DNA of 64,000 bases. Origin: Lachnospiraceae bacterium (lineage in GTDB: Bacteria; Bacillota; Clostridia; Lachnospirales; Lachnospiraceae). Positions 8,570-17,160 of the stretch are shown here, piece by piece (position 1 is the first letter of the stretch; every line of letters begins with the position of its first letter). Below the pieces are notes generated by a model, which searched no databases, had not been told where the DNA came from, and worked only from the letters and a program-made list of their open reading frames with translations. The position numbers were made by a program, and so were the translations under genes. The stretch is taken from positions 27,072 through 91,071 of the forward strand of contig JAFQCK010000046.1 of the NCBI GenBank assembly GCA_017416465.1, read 5' to 3'.

Positions 8570-8948
8570 GTGAAGGATTCAAAGTTAATTAAGATGCTTA
8601 AGGACAGGAAGCAAGGGCTGTTTCAATACATGGATAAGTACTATTACCAGAAATATTACCTATAATAGAGCGAGAAGCGTCAATAGACAAGTTGAAATGC
8701 ATGTGATACCTGAAGAGTTGGTATCTAAGAACCGCAGTCCGGAAGAGGAAATAATTTATCAGGAGCGGCTTACTGATATGCGTAATTTATTAGATGAGTT
8801 GTCTGCGAAAGATAAAATATTGCTATATAGAAAATATTACTATATGCAATCAACAGAACAGATAGCTGCTGAATCAGGACTTACACAAAGATATGTCGAA
8901 GGACGTCTATACAGAATAAAAAAGAAGTTACGAGGTAAAATTCAGTAA
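8570..8948 (+). pseudogene. sigma-70 family (ECF-like) sigma factor, broken by internal deletion and frameshift
   Basis: A GTG at 8570 with AGGAG upstream opens VKDSKLIKMLKDRKQGLFQYMDKYYY, like the start of a clostridial ECF sigma factor, but stops after 31 codons. In the next frame, TYNRARS...RSPEEEIIYQERLTDMRNLLDEL and QSTEQIAAESGLTQRYVEGRLYRIKKKLRGK (through 8948) give the end of region 2 and all of region 4 with its helix-turn-helix. Most of region 2, which binds the -10 element and core polymerase, is missing. The 83-codon frame from the ATG at 8697 may still be translated but cannot be a working sigma factor. Confidence 0.7.
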
Positions 8949-9087
8949 AATCAGAAATTCCATAAATATATATTCCGAAAATATTGTTAAATCTGCAGAA
9001 AAACCTTAAAGTATTTTACTCGTATATTTTTTATTATTTTGTAAATACTAACTAAAACAATATTCAAAGAAAGGCAGTGTATAAATT

Positions 9088-9522
9088 ATGGAATCAACCG
9101 ATACAGTATATTTATTAAAAGAATGTGATGCAGGAACTAAAATGGCAATTTCTTCAATAGAAGAAGTTATTGACTATGTAGCTGATTTTAAACTCAGAGA
9201 TATTCTTAATAAAAGTATAGAAGAACATGAAAAAATCTCTACTGAACTTGAGTCCTTATTAGCAAAACACGATAGTTCCGAAAAAGAACCTAGCGCAATA
9301 GCAAAGGGAATGTCCTGGCTTAAAACTAATTTCAAATTAAGCGTAAATGAAAGCGATTCAACTATTGCCGACTTAATAACAGAAGGTTGCAATATGGGAA
9401 TAAAGACACTTAACAAATATATGAATCAATATAAAAATTCTGATAATGAATCAACTAATCTCTGTAAAAAATTAATATCCATTGAAGATGATTTGTGTAA
9501 AGATATGCGCATTTATCTTTAA
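9088..9522 (+). CDS. conserved helical-bundle protein (DUF2383-like)
   Basis: 144 residues, almost wholly alpha-helical, with four amphipathic helices (CDAGTKMAISSIEEVIDYV, LRDILNKSIEEHEKISTELESLL, KTNFKLSVNESDSTIADLITEGC, GIKTLNKYMNQY). This resembles the ferritin-like DUF2383/DUF892-type bundles. The clear di-iron ExxH set is not evident, although EEHEK is present. AAAGG lies 12 bases before the ATG. It stands alone; the hairpin repeat element follows 10 bases after the stop. No function assigned. Confidence 0.7.
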   Translation: MESTDTVYLLKECDAGTKMAISSIEEVIDYVADFKLRDILNKSIEEHEKISTELESLLAKHDSSEKEPSAIAKGMSWLKTNFKLSVNESDSTIADLITEGCNMGIKTLNKYMNQYKNSDNESTNLCKKLISIEDDLCKDMRIYL

Positions 9523-9532
9523 TATTTGTACC

Positions 9533-9662
9533 TGTTCAGAGCCAAGCAGATTTTAAAAAACAGGCTTTTATGCTTGCATAAAAAAGCCTGTTTTATGAAA
9601 TCTATTTGGCGGATACGCCAAAGCGAGGAAACACATAGTGTTTTCAAGCTTAGCTCTGAACA
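9533..9662. repeat. dispersed multi-hairpin repeat element, copy A
   Basis: About 130 bases bounded by TGTTCAGAGCCAAGC and GCTTAGCTCTGAACA, which pair with one mismatch. Inside are three further hairpins: AACAGGCTTTT / AAAAAAGCCTGTT, GGCGGATACGCC, and AAACAC-ATA-GTGTTT. It is about 93% identical to copy B (15792-15918) and shares structure, in inverted orientation, with copy C (46059-46195). It lies between a rightward gene and a leftward TPM gene, where the inner hairpin could also terminate transcription. Confidence 0.88.
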
Positions 9663-9705
9663 TGTAGAATGTTTTTATGTTAATCTTAACAAATATAATT
9701 CAAAC

Positions 9706-10515
9706 TTAAAAGCTGTGGCCTCCACCGCCGCCACCACCGGAAAAACCTCCTCCACCGGAGCCTCCGCCATATCCTCCAAATCCACCTCCGCCTCCACGAG
9801 AGTTCGTTTTGGAATATTCAACAGTAGTATTTATAAATCTAGCTTCTCCATTATCTAATCTAAAATAGTGGTTTAGATTATGTATACTTTTCTTATATGT
9901 ATCCTTTTTGATAAAAGATGTTTTTCTGACTATAATATAATTAACCATAAAAGATATTATAAGTGCTAATAAAATATTACAAACATACTTCATCGGCTGT
10001 GGAATTCGATTACCTTCTAACAATGAAAGCATTTGTGAATATGCATTAACTGCACATTCATAATATTCTCTGTCAGTAGCGTAATTATATACATTATCAG
10101 TTATAGTAAGTGCGTTATTTCTTGAAATTGTTTTATGCATTTCACCGGAACTATAGATATAAATTTCCCTATTATTCATATCTATAAGAAACACAGTACC
10201 ACTTGCTTCTCTAAACTCAAAATTATAATACAGTTTTGCATAATTGGCAGTTGTCCCCGGATTAGAATCCGTTGACTTAAATCCTATGGAACCATATTTC
10301 GTAATCTTCTTCATTTTTGCTAAAAGCATATCTTCTTCAGCCTCATTTAACAAATTCGCGGTATCATCAATAGTTACTATATAACCTGTTTCAGGATTTT
10401 CATATACTACATCTGCTAATGCGGATTTCTCCAGAAACACACATAATAACATTGTTAATAAACAAAAAAGAATTTTATGTATAACTAATGTCTTAAAATT
10501 ATTCCTAATATGCAC
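9706..10515 (-). CDS. TPM-domain (TLP18.3/Psb32-like) membrane protein with Gly-rich tail
   Basis: 269 residues: signal peptide or membrane anchor (residues 10-35), a TPM domain (YIVTIDDTANLLNEAEEDMLLAKMKKITKYG ... SGTVFLIDMNNREIYIYSSGE), a second membrane helix near 185-205, then a tail of glycine runs ending GGGGHSF. GTG at 10515 is chosen: GGAGG lies 8 bases before it, and the paralogue at 18480-19250 keeps only this start in register. It overlaps the upstream zinc-ribbon gene by 11 bases, exactly as in the paralogous pair. Role probably in the membrane with its partner; unknown. Confidence 0.88.
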   Translation of the reverse strand: MHIRNNFKTLVIHKILFCLLTMLLCVFLEKSALADVVYENPETGYIVTIDDTANLLNEAEEDMLLAKMKKITKYGSIGFKSTDSNPGTTANYAKLYYNFEFREASGTVFLIDMNNREIYIYSSGEMHKTISRNNALTITDNVYNYATDREYYECAVNAYSQMLSLLEGNRIPQPMKYVCNILLALIISFMVNYIIVRKTSFIKKDTYKKSIHNLNHYFRLDNGEARFINTTVEYSKTNSRGGGGGFGGYGGGSGGGGFSGGGGGGGHSF

Positions 10516-12073
10516 CATCATCCCCTCCTTTTTTATCAAACTGAGGAAGCCTTCTCATTGCAATTCTGTTAAAATTCTTAATAATAAAAATAAAATTTAT
10601 CAAAATTGCAAATAAAATACCTAATATTGCTGAATAATACCAAATATCCTCTGTAGGCTCTATCAAAAACATAAACGTTGCATAAAGTACTACTAAAATT
10701 GAAAGAATTAACGCAATAGTAAATCCCCTTGCCTTAATTTTTCTTTGTTGCTCTAAAGAAACTACTACTACTCCCACAGTGATTACCGCAATAATTACCG
10801 GAGTTAATAAAAACACCTGATTATTTGCTAAAAACATGAGTTGAACAAATATCCATGGAATTAATGAATGCATGAATAATTTCATCCAATTCTTTTTATA
10901 TCTGTTCTTTTGAGTTTTAGGCGGAGTAACTCTCATTCCATACTTTTTCCATTCCAGTCCGATATCACCAATATTATTTTCTTTCTCATATATCTCTTTA
11001 ATTTCATTCTTACAGATTACTCCCGTAACAGCCAATAACACCATGCATATTATTAATAATACAGGTGGTGTAAAAAACCAGGTAATATTTAAAAATAAAA
11101 ACATCGGCAAACTCATTAATAAAGATACTATTATATACTTCCATATTGACACCGGTATATCTGCAACAACTTTTCCGGTTTGACCATTGACGGTTGCATA
11201 TGCTACCCTGTCCTTATTCCTGTAAGATAAAAACCATACAGGCATCATAGTTGTTTTTACGCTGTCTATCTCTCCTAAAGGCCATTGTCTAAAACCATTT
11301 CTTCTATTTTCGTCAATGGAATAAGCATTAGAAAAATGCTTTTTTATATTTTCAATACTGTTTTTTTCCAACATTTCAATTGCATCATTTTTATACATAT
11401 GTTCGGTAACATTAGGGGCTTCAGCATAAAATCCACTTAAAAATGAAGGTGTAAAATCCACACTATCTGATATATCATATGGTTCTAAAGCTTCACTTAT
11501 CTCATCATAAAAATTAGCCGAAGCATCATGTACATCACCACTTAGCTTTGCTGAAATATTTCCCGTAATATAATAATGTTCAGTATGCTTATCATTACTC
11601 TCATAATAAGAACGCCATGCAGGTATATCTATCTCACCTTCCTGCTTTATACAATAATTCCAATATGGCATATAAATGCCTCTAAATCCATCTATAAAAT
11701 CTGAATTCTTTAATTTATTTGGAGCAAAAAAAGCTTTACTCATTATTTTTTTATATTGTCTTTTACAATCCTCTTTTGTTACCTTAAATGTAATTATATG
11801 GTCCGGGCACTTTTCATTACTAATTCTTTCCGTAAGAATAGCCGAGGCTCCACAATAACTGCAAAATGACGCCGATTCATTATCAACCGTATATACCTCT
11901 CCACCACATTGAGAACAGGTAAATATTTTAGCCTCAAAAGAATCATTTAATGCAGCATCTGTTTCTTTAACCACATCATAAGGATTAAACAAAGCATTAC
12001 AATACATACACGATAACATCTGAGATGAAATATCAAACTTTAGATTTCCACCGCAAGATAAACATTGATACAT
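10505..12073 (-). CDS. zinc-ribbon membrane protein (TPM partner, copy 1)
   Basis: 522 residues. Two zinc ribbons at the N-terminus (CLSCGG...CMYC, residues 4-23; CSQCGGE...CSYC, about 53-74), then a soluble region with the conserved FRGIYMPYWNY and a second YSKx-type segment (MMPVWFLSYRNKDRVAYATVNGQTGKV), then membrane helices in two groups near residues 300-350 and 395-500. Ends GGDDGAY. GAGG precedes the ATG by 7 bases. About half its residues are shared with 19240-20796. Translationally coupled to the TPM gene, so the two probably form one membrane complex. No enzyme motif seen. Confidence 0.83.
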   Translation of the reverse strand: MYQCLSCGGNLKFDISSQMLSCMYCNALFNPYDVVKETDAALNDSFEAKIFTCSQCGGEVYTVDNESASFCSYCGASAILTERISNEKCPDHIITFKVTKEDCKRQYKKIMSKAFFAPNKLKNSDFIDGFRGIYMPYWNYCIKQEGEIDIPAWRSYYESNDKHTEHYYITGNISAKLSGDVHDASANFYDEISEALEPYDISDSVDFTPSFLSGFYAEAPNVTEHMYKNDAIEMLEKNSIENIKKHFSNAYSIDENRRNGFRQWPLGEIDSVKTTMMPVWFLSYRNKDRVAYATVNGQTGKVVADIPVSIWKYIIVSLLMSLPMFLFLNITWFFTPPVLLIICMVLLAVTGVICKNEIKEIYEKENNIGDIGLEWKKYGMRVTPPKTQKNRYKKNWMKLFMHSLIPWIFVQLMFLANNQVFLLTPVIIAVITVGVVVVSLEQQRKIKARGFTIALILSILVVLYATFMFLIEPTEDIWYYSAILGILFAILINFIFIIKNFNRIAMRRLPQFDKKGGDDGAY

Positions 12074-12125
12074 AACTATACCTCTTATTTTTACATATAA
12101 TTCATTTCAATTATAACATAATATA

Positions 12126-12644
12126 TTAAAATACCACTAATAAGAATAAAAATTCTATTCCATAGATTACCATCATTACAATTTCACTAAAACATATCGC
12201 AAGTGAAAAAGCTTCTTCATCATTTAACTGATTTCGTTCTACACATCTGTTTAAATAATAATTTATCAAGAAGAATATTATAGTGTTCGGGATAATAACA
12301 AACCCCATTTTATTATCATTAATTAAAAGTAAAATCGAACCAATTAATGAAGTTGTAAATAATGTAATATATTTAGAATACTTATACAATCTGACTACAT
12401 CATTAATTTTTACAGGAGTGATTTCCAAAACCTTTAAGCCTATATCTGATGTAAAAAAATTATCATACCACAATACACTATTCATAATTATCATTACATA
12501 TAAAAATACTATTCCAAATCCTGCACCTCCGTTTTCATAATATTGTGGAAGTAAAACTCCTAACATAATATTAGCCAGAAACATCAGAATAAAAATTATA
12601 AAAAAACGTGACCAATTTAAAATACACAAATATCTTCTTAACAT
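12126..12644 (-). CDS. small polytopic membrane protein of the GntR-ABC operon
   Basis: 172 residues with five to six hydrophobic helices and few charged residues. Last gene of the leftward operon GntR-ATPase-permease-permease, so probably an ABC-2-type membrane subunit. The ATG at 12644 has AAAGG upstream; an in-frame TTG at 12653 sits too close to it. No family motif recognised; the assignment rests on topology and position. Confidence 0.7.
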   Translation of the reverse strand: MLRRYLCILNWSRFFIIFILMFLANIMLGVLLPQYYENGGAGFGIVFLYVMIIMNSVLWYDNFFTSDIGLKVLEITPVKINDVVRLYKYSKYITLFTTSLIGSILLLINDNKMGFVIIPNTIIFFLINYYLNRCVERNQLNDEEAFSLAICFSEIVMMVIYGIEFLFLLVVF

Positions 12645-12668
12645 TTTTATCAAAACCTTTCTAATTTA

Positions 12669-13376
12669 TTAATACCAAGCTGAAATCTTTCTACTATTTC
12701 TTAGAGTATATTTATAATGTAATACAAAAAATATTGGTACAATCATTAGTGAAATAACAATCATTGGTATACCCGCTATACCCTTAAATATCTCTAACTT
12801 TAAAAACTTAATACATTCACGCACAAAAACATTCCTTAGACTTATAAAAACTCCCAAAGCACATATAAAAAAACCTATTGTTTTCATCATAAATGCAAAC
12901 TTATTTTTATGAAATCTTCCAAAATAATCGAAAAAGAGTAGTATAATATTGCTGACTGTTATTAATACAAAGTATCCTGATATCTCTCTTGTTACAGGAT
13001 TTATAAAATATGTAAGATTTATCATAGTTAAAATTATGCTTGAAACTATAGGTACATACTTCCAAAACCTAAACTCCTGACTAATAATATATTCTCTCTT
13101 AACCGGCACAATTGCATATGTCTCATAAAAACAACTATTTCCCCTATTGTTCAGCGATTCAAGAAAACCACTTCCATTTAAACCTATTAAGATAAAATAA
13201 GTCCCCATAAACATTGTAAATATTTCCGAAAAATTATCTTCTTTTAAGACAGATAGACTTAAACTGCAACAAATACTGCATATTAATGATGTACAAGCCA
13301 TAAATATAAGCATAAACTTCATCATACCTACATTATTATTTAACTTATATATTACGTTTTTCTTTTCTATATCCAT
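12669..13376 (-). CDS. ABC-2 type permease subunit (inferred)
   Basis: 235 residues with six predicted membrane helices (for example FMLIFMACTSLICSICCSLSLSV and YFVLITVSNIILLFFDYFG). The central AIVPVKREYIISQEFRFWKYVP resembles the cytoplasmic coupling loop of GntR-linked ABC-2 permeases, in which a short 'PV...K..I...K' turn follows the second helix. The ATG at 13376 has GGAG 6 bases upstream, whereas an ATG at 13388 lies on top of an AGGA. It follows the ATPase gene by 44 bases. Confidence 0.75.
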   Translation of the reverse strand: MDIEKKNVIYKLNNNVGMMKFMLIFMACTSLICSICCSLSLSVLKEDNFSEIFTMFMGTYFILIGLNGSGFLESLNNRGNSCFYETYAIVPVKREYIISQEFRFWKYVPIVSSIILTMINLTYFINPVTREISGYFVLITVSNIILLFFDYFGRFHKNKFAFMMKTIGFFICALGVFISLRNVFVRECIKFLKLEIFKGIAGIPMIVISLMIVPIFFVLHYKYTLRNSRKISAWY

Positions 13377-13420
13377 AATAATCTCCATTCCTAAGCAATT
13401 TTATTATAAAAAATACTCTT

Positions 13421-14275
13421 CTACTTTCTTGAATCCGTAATCAAATGTATCATAAGCTCCTCAATTATCGGCTGTCTTAACAACACCTGACTATCATCCT
13501 TCATCATAGTAGAATCCTCTCTTTTAACTAAAGCTTGCATATTATCATTAATATTTGTAACTCCAATTAAAATGTTGGTATATTTATTAAGTTCTCCTGA
13601 TACCAATAAATATTTATCAGATATACTGTCCATTGAATCAGTTTCCAAAATCTCACCTTCTGAAATTAATGTTACATAATCCGCAGTCTTATCAAGATCC
13701 GGTGTAATATGTGTTGAGAATAATACTGCTCTTTCCCCATCCTCCACAAAATCTCTTAAAAGTTCAAGTATCTCTACTTTCACAAGTGGATCAAGTCCTG
13801 CTGTAGGCTCATCAAGAAGTAACAATTTTGGTGAATGAGCTATTGCAAGTACAATCATTGCTTTAGTTTTCATTCCTTTTGAATAAGTATCAAATTTCTC
13901 ATTAAGTGGAAGGCTCCATTTCTCCACATATTTATTAAATAAATCCCAATTCCAATTATCAAACAGAATACTAAAATTATCTGCCATAATTTTTAACGTA
14001 TGGTTCTTTACAAAATAATCTTCTGCTGCTACATAACCAATAAGGTTCTTCACTTCTATTTCACTATCTACATGGTCATATCCAAACACTTTAATCTGTC
14101 CATTTTTTGTATAGTACATATTCATTATACTTTTAATAAGGGTTGTTTTTCCTGCACCATTTTCTCCAATAAGTCCCATAATACAACCTTTTTCAAGATT
14201 AATATTAATGCTTTTCAAATCAAAATCCTTATGTGCCGTATCTAAATTCTTAATTTCTAATGCTAAATCACTCAT
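13421..14275 (-). CDS. ABC transporter ATP-binding protein (GntR-linked, YtrB-like)
   Basis: 284 residues. Walker A GLIGENGAGKTTL (about 34-46), Q-loop region GYVAAED, signature YSKGMKTK in place of LSGGQ, Walker B LLLLDEPTAGLDP, and H-loop FSTHITPD are all present, so it should hydrolyse ATP. The SKGM-type signature is usual for this YtrB/EcsA-like branch. Drives the two following membrane proteins. The GntR gene begins the same transcript. Ribosome site AAAGGA. Confidence 0.93.
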   Translation of the reverse strand: MSDLALEIKNLDTAHKDFDLKSININLEKGCIMGLIGENGAGKTTLIKSIMNMYYTKNGQIKVFGYDHVDSEIEVKNLIGYVAAEDYFVKNHTLKIMADNFSILFDNWNWDLFNKYVEKWSLPLNEKFDTYSKGMKTKAMIVLAIAHSPKLLLLDEPTAGLDPLVKVEILELLRDFVEDGERAVLFSTHITPDLDKTADYVTLISEGEILETDSMDSISDKYLLVSGELNKYTNILIGVTNINDNMQALVKREDSTMMKDDSQVLLRQPIIEELMIHLITDSRK

Positions 14276-14301
14276 AATAATCCTTTCCGAAGCTCTTTCA
14301 A

Positions 14302-14676
14302 CTACTTCTTACCAAATACTTCTTCAACAACTGTAATTATATCTGCTCTACTGATTCCCGATTTCTTCATCGCATCAAGTTTATCTTTTAATTCATTAAG
14401 TCTGTCTGTTACATATCTTTCTTTAATAGTATCAATGTGCTTTAACTTAACAAAAGTGCCTTTTCCCGCAACTGTATATATAAAACCTTCTTTTTCAAGA
14501 TCTGCATAAGCTCTTTTAATAGTTATTGCACTTACATTAAGTTGTGACGACAACTGCCTTACACTTGGAAGAGGCTCATTATCTTCTGCCTCATTATTAC
14601 AAATCGCTTCCTTAATCTGCTCTTCAATCTGCTCATACATTGGTTTCTCGCTATCATAACTTATACGAATATTCAA
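14302..14676 (-). CDS. GntR family regulator, YtrA subfamily
   Basis: 124 residues. N-terminal winged helix (PMYEQIEEQIKEAI..., PLPSVRQLSSQLNVSAITIKRAYADLEKEGFIYTVAGKGTFV) and the short C-terminal dimerisation tail of YtrA proteins, without an effector domain. Start is TTG at 14676 with AGGTGG 7 bases upstream; no ATG is available. It heads the leftward ABC operon, and dyads in the 280-base divergent region suggest that it represses both directions. A 48-base DNA fragment nearly identical to its helix-turn-helix coding sequence recurs at 16672-16719. Confidence 0.92.
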   Translation of the reverse strand: MNIRISYDSEKPMYEQIEEQIKEAICNNEAEDNEPLPSVRQLSSQLNVSAITIKRAYADLEKEGFIYTVAGKGTFVKLKHIDTIKERYVTDRLNELKDKLDAMKKSGISRADIITVVEEVFGKK

Positions 14677-14709
14677 AAAATCACCACCTGTGCATATTAT
14701 TGTTAGCTA

Positions 14710-14791
14710 CTGTGTATATCTAACTTAGTATACTTGGTATACTGTGTATATCTGATAGACACACTTTAGCATAACCAAAATACTAAGTCAA
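14710..14791 (-). promoter_or_regulatory. promoter and operators of the leftward GntR-ABC operon
   Basis: On the minus strand TTGACT (14786-14791), a 17-base gap and TAAAGT (14763-14768) form a good promoter. Just downstream lie the dyad AGTATAC-TTG-GTATACT (14727-14743) and two direct copies of CTGTGTATATCT (14710-14721, 14742-14753). GTATAC-type dyads fit YtrA-type GntR operators; binding is inferred. Confidence 0.7.
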
Positions 14792-14812
14792 TACTTTTTT
14801 TTAAAAAACATA

Positions 14813-14854
14813 TTGACTTATGTGTATATTTACTGTATATATACTTATATACAG
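14813..14854 (+). promoter_or_regulatory. promoter overlapped by a 9-bp dyad, rightward ABC operon
   Basis: TTGACT (14813-14818), 17 bases, TATATA (14836-14841). A perfect inverted repeat, CTGTATATA-TACT-TATATACAG (14833-14854), covers the -10 element, so bound repressor would block polymerase. A TGTGTATAT half-site like those of the leftward promoter lies between the two boxes. Confidence 0.72.
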
Positions 14855-14959
14855 TTCAATCACAGTTTATTTACAAAAAACAATAAGGCTTACAACGATT
14901 AATCTGATATTTGTGATTAATTGATTTCACTAAAACTCAGACAAGGAGGTTCGCAAAAT

Positions 14960-15814
14960 ATGTTAGAAATTAAACACTTAAATAAAAAAATCAAAGATTT
15001 CAAATTATCTGATATTAATATATCAATTCCAAAAGGATATATATGTGGATTAATCGGTGAAAATGGTGCCGGCAAAACCACACTTATGCACCTTATTACA
15101 GGACTTTATTCAATAGATAGCGGTGAAATTTTTATAAACGAAAACAACATAGAATCAAACGAAATTACAACCAAAAATGACATTGGCTACGTTTTTAACG
15201 AAGATTTATTTGACAGTACTTTGTCTCTAATAAAAAATGCTAATTCATATGGAAAATATTATTCAAGCTATGACAAAGATACATTTATCTCTTACTGTAA
15301 CAGGTTCAATCTTGATATTAATAAAAAGCTTGGTAAACATTCAAAAGGTGAAAAACTCAAATTTCAATTTGCTTTTGCTCTTTCACATTTTCCAAAATTA
15401 CTACTGCTTGATGAACCTACGGCGAACTTCGACCCGGAATTTAGAAAAGATTTTATAAAGATACTTACAGATTTTATTAAAGATGGCGATAAGAGTGTAC
15501 TTATAGCAACCCATTTAACTACTGACCTAGAAAGAATTGCTGATTATGTTACATTTATTCATAAAGGAAAATTAGTTTTTTCATATGACTTAGAAACTTT
15601 AGAAAACTCTTACAGACTTGTAAGCGGAGAAGATTATAAAATAAATTTAATCTCTGCTGATAAGATTATTCATAAAGAAAAAGGAGAATATGGTACAAAG
15701 GCTTTAGTAAATCACAAACCTTCATATAGATATGATAGCAATCTAAGTGTAGATACACCAAGCCTTGAAGATATTATGTATTTTTATATCCGTTCAGAGA
15801 CAAGCAGATTTTAG
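14960..15814 (+). CDS. ABC transporter ATP-binding protein (second unit)
   Basis: 284 residues. Walker A GLIGENGAGKTTL, signature HSKGEKLKF, Walker B LLLLDEPTANFDP and H-loop ATHLTTD. Clear paralogue of the leftward ATPase at 13421-14275. AAGGAGG lies 10 bases before the ATG at 14960, which is preferred to an earlier in-frame ATG at 14921. The last seven residues (RSETSRF) and the stop codon are encoded by the left arm of repeat copy B, so insertion of the element has replaced the natural C-terminus. Expected partner: the membrane protein at 15957-16625. Confidence 0.9.
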   Translation: MLEIKHLNKKIKDFKLSDINISIPKGYICGLIGENGAGKTTLMHLITGLYSIDSGEIFINENNIESNEITTKNDIGYVFNEDLFDSTLSLIKNANSYGKYYSSYDKDTFISYCNRFNLDINKKLGKHSKGEKLKFQFAFALSHFPKLLLLDEPTANFDPEFRKDFIKILTDFIKDGDKSVLIATHLTTDLERIADYVTFIHKGKLVFSYDLETLENSYRLVSGEDYKINLISADKIIHKEKGEYGTKALVNHKPSYRYDSNLSVDTPSLEDIMYFYIRSETSRF

Positions 15815-15918
15815 AAAACAGGCTTTTATGCTTGCATAAAAAAGACTGTTCTATGAAATCTATTTGGCGGATACGCCAAAGTGAGGAAACACATAGTGTT
15901 TTCGAGCTTGTCTCTGAA
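15792..15918. repeat. dispersed multi-hairpin repeat element, copy B
   Basis: About 127 bases between GTTCAGAGACAAGC and GCTTGTCTCTGAA, which pair perfectly. Relative to copy A both arms have changed together (GAGCC to GAGAC on the left, AGCTC to GTCTC on the right), so pairing is kept. Internal hairpins match copy A. It sits inside the ABC operon and supplies the last codons and stop of the ATPase gene. Confidence 0.88.
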
Positions 15919-15956
15919 TAGTTACGTATTTTCATAAAAGAAAGGAAAGAATTAGT

Positions 15957-16625
15957 ATGTATAGTTTAATTTTACATGATTATATCGAACATTTTAAAGA
16001 ATCTTTTAAAAAAATGAACGATTCAGGTTTCTTTATTTATATTTATGCTTCTTTTATTCCATTAATTGCAGAAAGAAGTTTTTCGATGGAAATCTTTTTA
16101 CATTTTATCTCTATTTTGCCATTAGCATTTTCGGTTCTCATTTCAAGAATGTATGGTGGCAAATTAAGTAAAACTTTATATTTATGTCCACTTTCAAAAG
16201 AACAGCTAAAAGAGTATATGAAAAAGAGTATTATACTTAGAATTATTATTTCTATTACTGTATTTCTTTTATTTAATATTTTCACAGTAATATTAGGTTA
16301 TATGCCACTATGGATTTTCATTTGCAAGCTTATTTTAATGATATTATCATCAATTTGTTTTAACATATATTGTCAACCTAATTTTAAAACATCCAGTGCA
16401 TTAGAAAGAACTTATCCCTTAAAAGGAAATTATGAAACAAGAAATATCTTTAGTCAAATTTGTTCTATATTTGGTATGTTTATATTATCAGCTTGCGAAT
16501 CAAGGGAATCTACATTTGTTTATATAATGCTTGGAATAATCTTATTTTCACAGTTACTTTTAGCAATTAATATCTACAAAAATTTCTATCACCAGATTAT
16601 AAATAAGACTGTATTTTATGAATAA
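15957..16625 (+). CDS. ABC-2 type membrane subunit (inferred)
   Basis: 222 residues with six hydrophobic helices; the loop TLYLCPLSKEQLKEYMKKSIILRIIISI after the second helix is the 'P.S..Q...Y.KKS...R' cytoplasmic turn often seen in GntR-linked ABC-2 permeases. GAAAGG lies upstream of the ATG. The repeat element separates it from its ATPase by 142 bases, which may change the ratio of the two products. Substrate unknown. Confidence 0.72.
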   Translation: MYSLILHDYIEHFKESFKKMNDSGFFIYIYASFIPLIAERSFSMEIFLHFISILPLAFSVLISRMYGGKLSKTLYLCPLSKEQLKEYMKKSIILRIIISITVFLLFNIFTVILGYMPLWIFICKLILMILSSICFNIYCQPNFKTSSALERTYPLKGNYETRNIFSQICSIFGMFILSACESRESTFVYIMLGIILFSQLLLAINIYKNFYHQIINKTVFYE

Positions 16626-16671
16626 ATTATTGTAGCGATAATATCAGACTAACTGTTCAGATTCAACTAAT

Positions 16672-16719
16672 GTAAGGCAGTTGTCTTCACAACTAAATGT
16701 AAGTGTAATAACTATCAAG
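16672..16719 (+). pseudogene. fragment of a gntR-type gene
   Basis: Forty-eight bases encode VRQLSSQLNVSVITIK, about 90% identical at DNA level to the helix-turn-helix coding segment of the GntR gene at 14302-14676, but isolated and followed at once by the ribosome site of the next gntR gene. It is the scar of a duplication or recombination between the repeated GntR-ABC units. An ATG inside it is in frame with the next gene but is not a credible start. Confidence 0.75.
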
Positions 16720-16737
16720 CTACAAGAAAGGATTTTT

Positions 16738-17106
16738 ATGAATATTATTATCAAACCACAAGGCACTACCGCCATATATGAACAAATTATAAATCAATTA
16801 AAAAATGCGATTATAACAGGTGAGCTTAAAGCCGGAGAGGCCCTGCCTTCAATTCGCGCACTTGCCTCAAGCCTTGAGGTCAGCGTTATCACAACCAAAA
16901 GGGCATACGAATGTCTTGAAAAGGAACACCTTATTCGTTCCGTTCCAGGTAAAGGCTTTTATGTTTGTGAATATAACTCTGATTATCTTAAAGAAAAAAG
17001 ATATATGGATTTAGAAAAAAAGCTTGAAGAAATCATTGAAGAATGTAAAAAAGCGGGTATGAAAAAAGAAGATATTCTTGATATTATTGATACCCTTATA
17101 GATTAG
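16738..17106 (+). CDS. GntR family regulator, YtrA subfamily (second copy)
   Basis: 122 residues: AIYEQIINQLKNAIITGELKAGE, LPSIRALASSLEVSVITTKRAYECLEKE and RSVPGKGFYV form the winged helix; the tail KLEEIIEECKKAGMKKEDILDIIDTL is the YtrA-type dimerisation helix. The ATG at 16738 has AGAAAGG upstream and matches the family start. Its codons are slightly more GC-rich than neighbouring genes. It precedes another ATPase/permease pair, making a third GntR-ABC unit. Confidence 0.92.
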   Translation: MNIIIKPQGTTAIYEQIINQLKNAIITGELKAGEALPSIRALASSLEVSVITTKRAYECLEKEHLIRSVPGKGFYVCEYNSDYLKEKRYMDLEKKLEEIIEECKKAGMKKEDILDIIDTLID

Positions 17107-17160
17107 AAAGCTGATTAGTGTAGCACATCTATTTGTGATACTTTAAAACGGAGGATTACT

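Noticed and set aside
9720-9800. GC-rich repeat tract as foreign DNA
   Set aside because: It encodes glycine runs of the TPM protein tail; the same bias occurs in the paralogue and in the DUF2207 gene.
16681-16737. N-terminal extension of the second GntR protein from the ATG at 16681
   Set aside because: The extension is a displaced helix-turn-helix fragment; the family start and ribosome site are at 16738.
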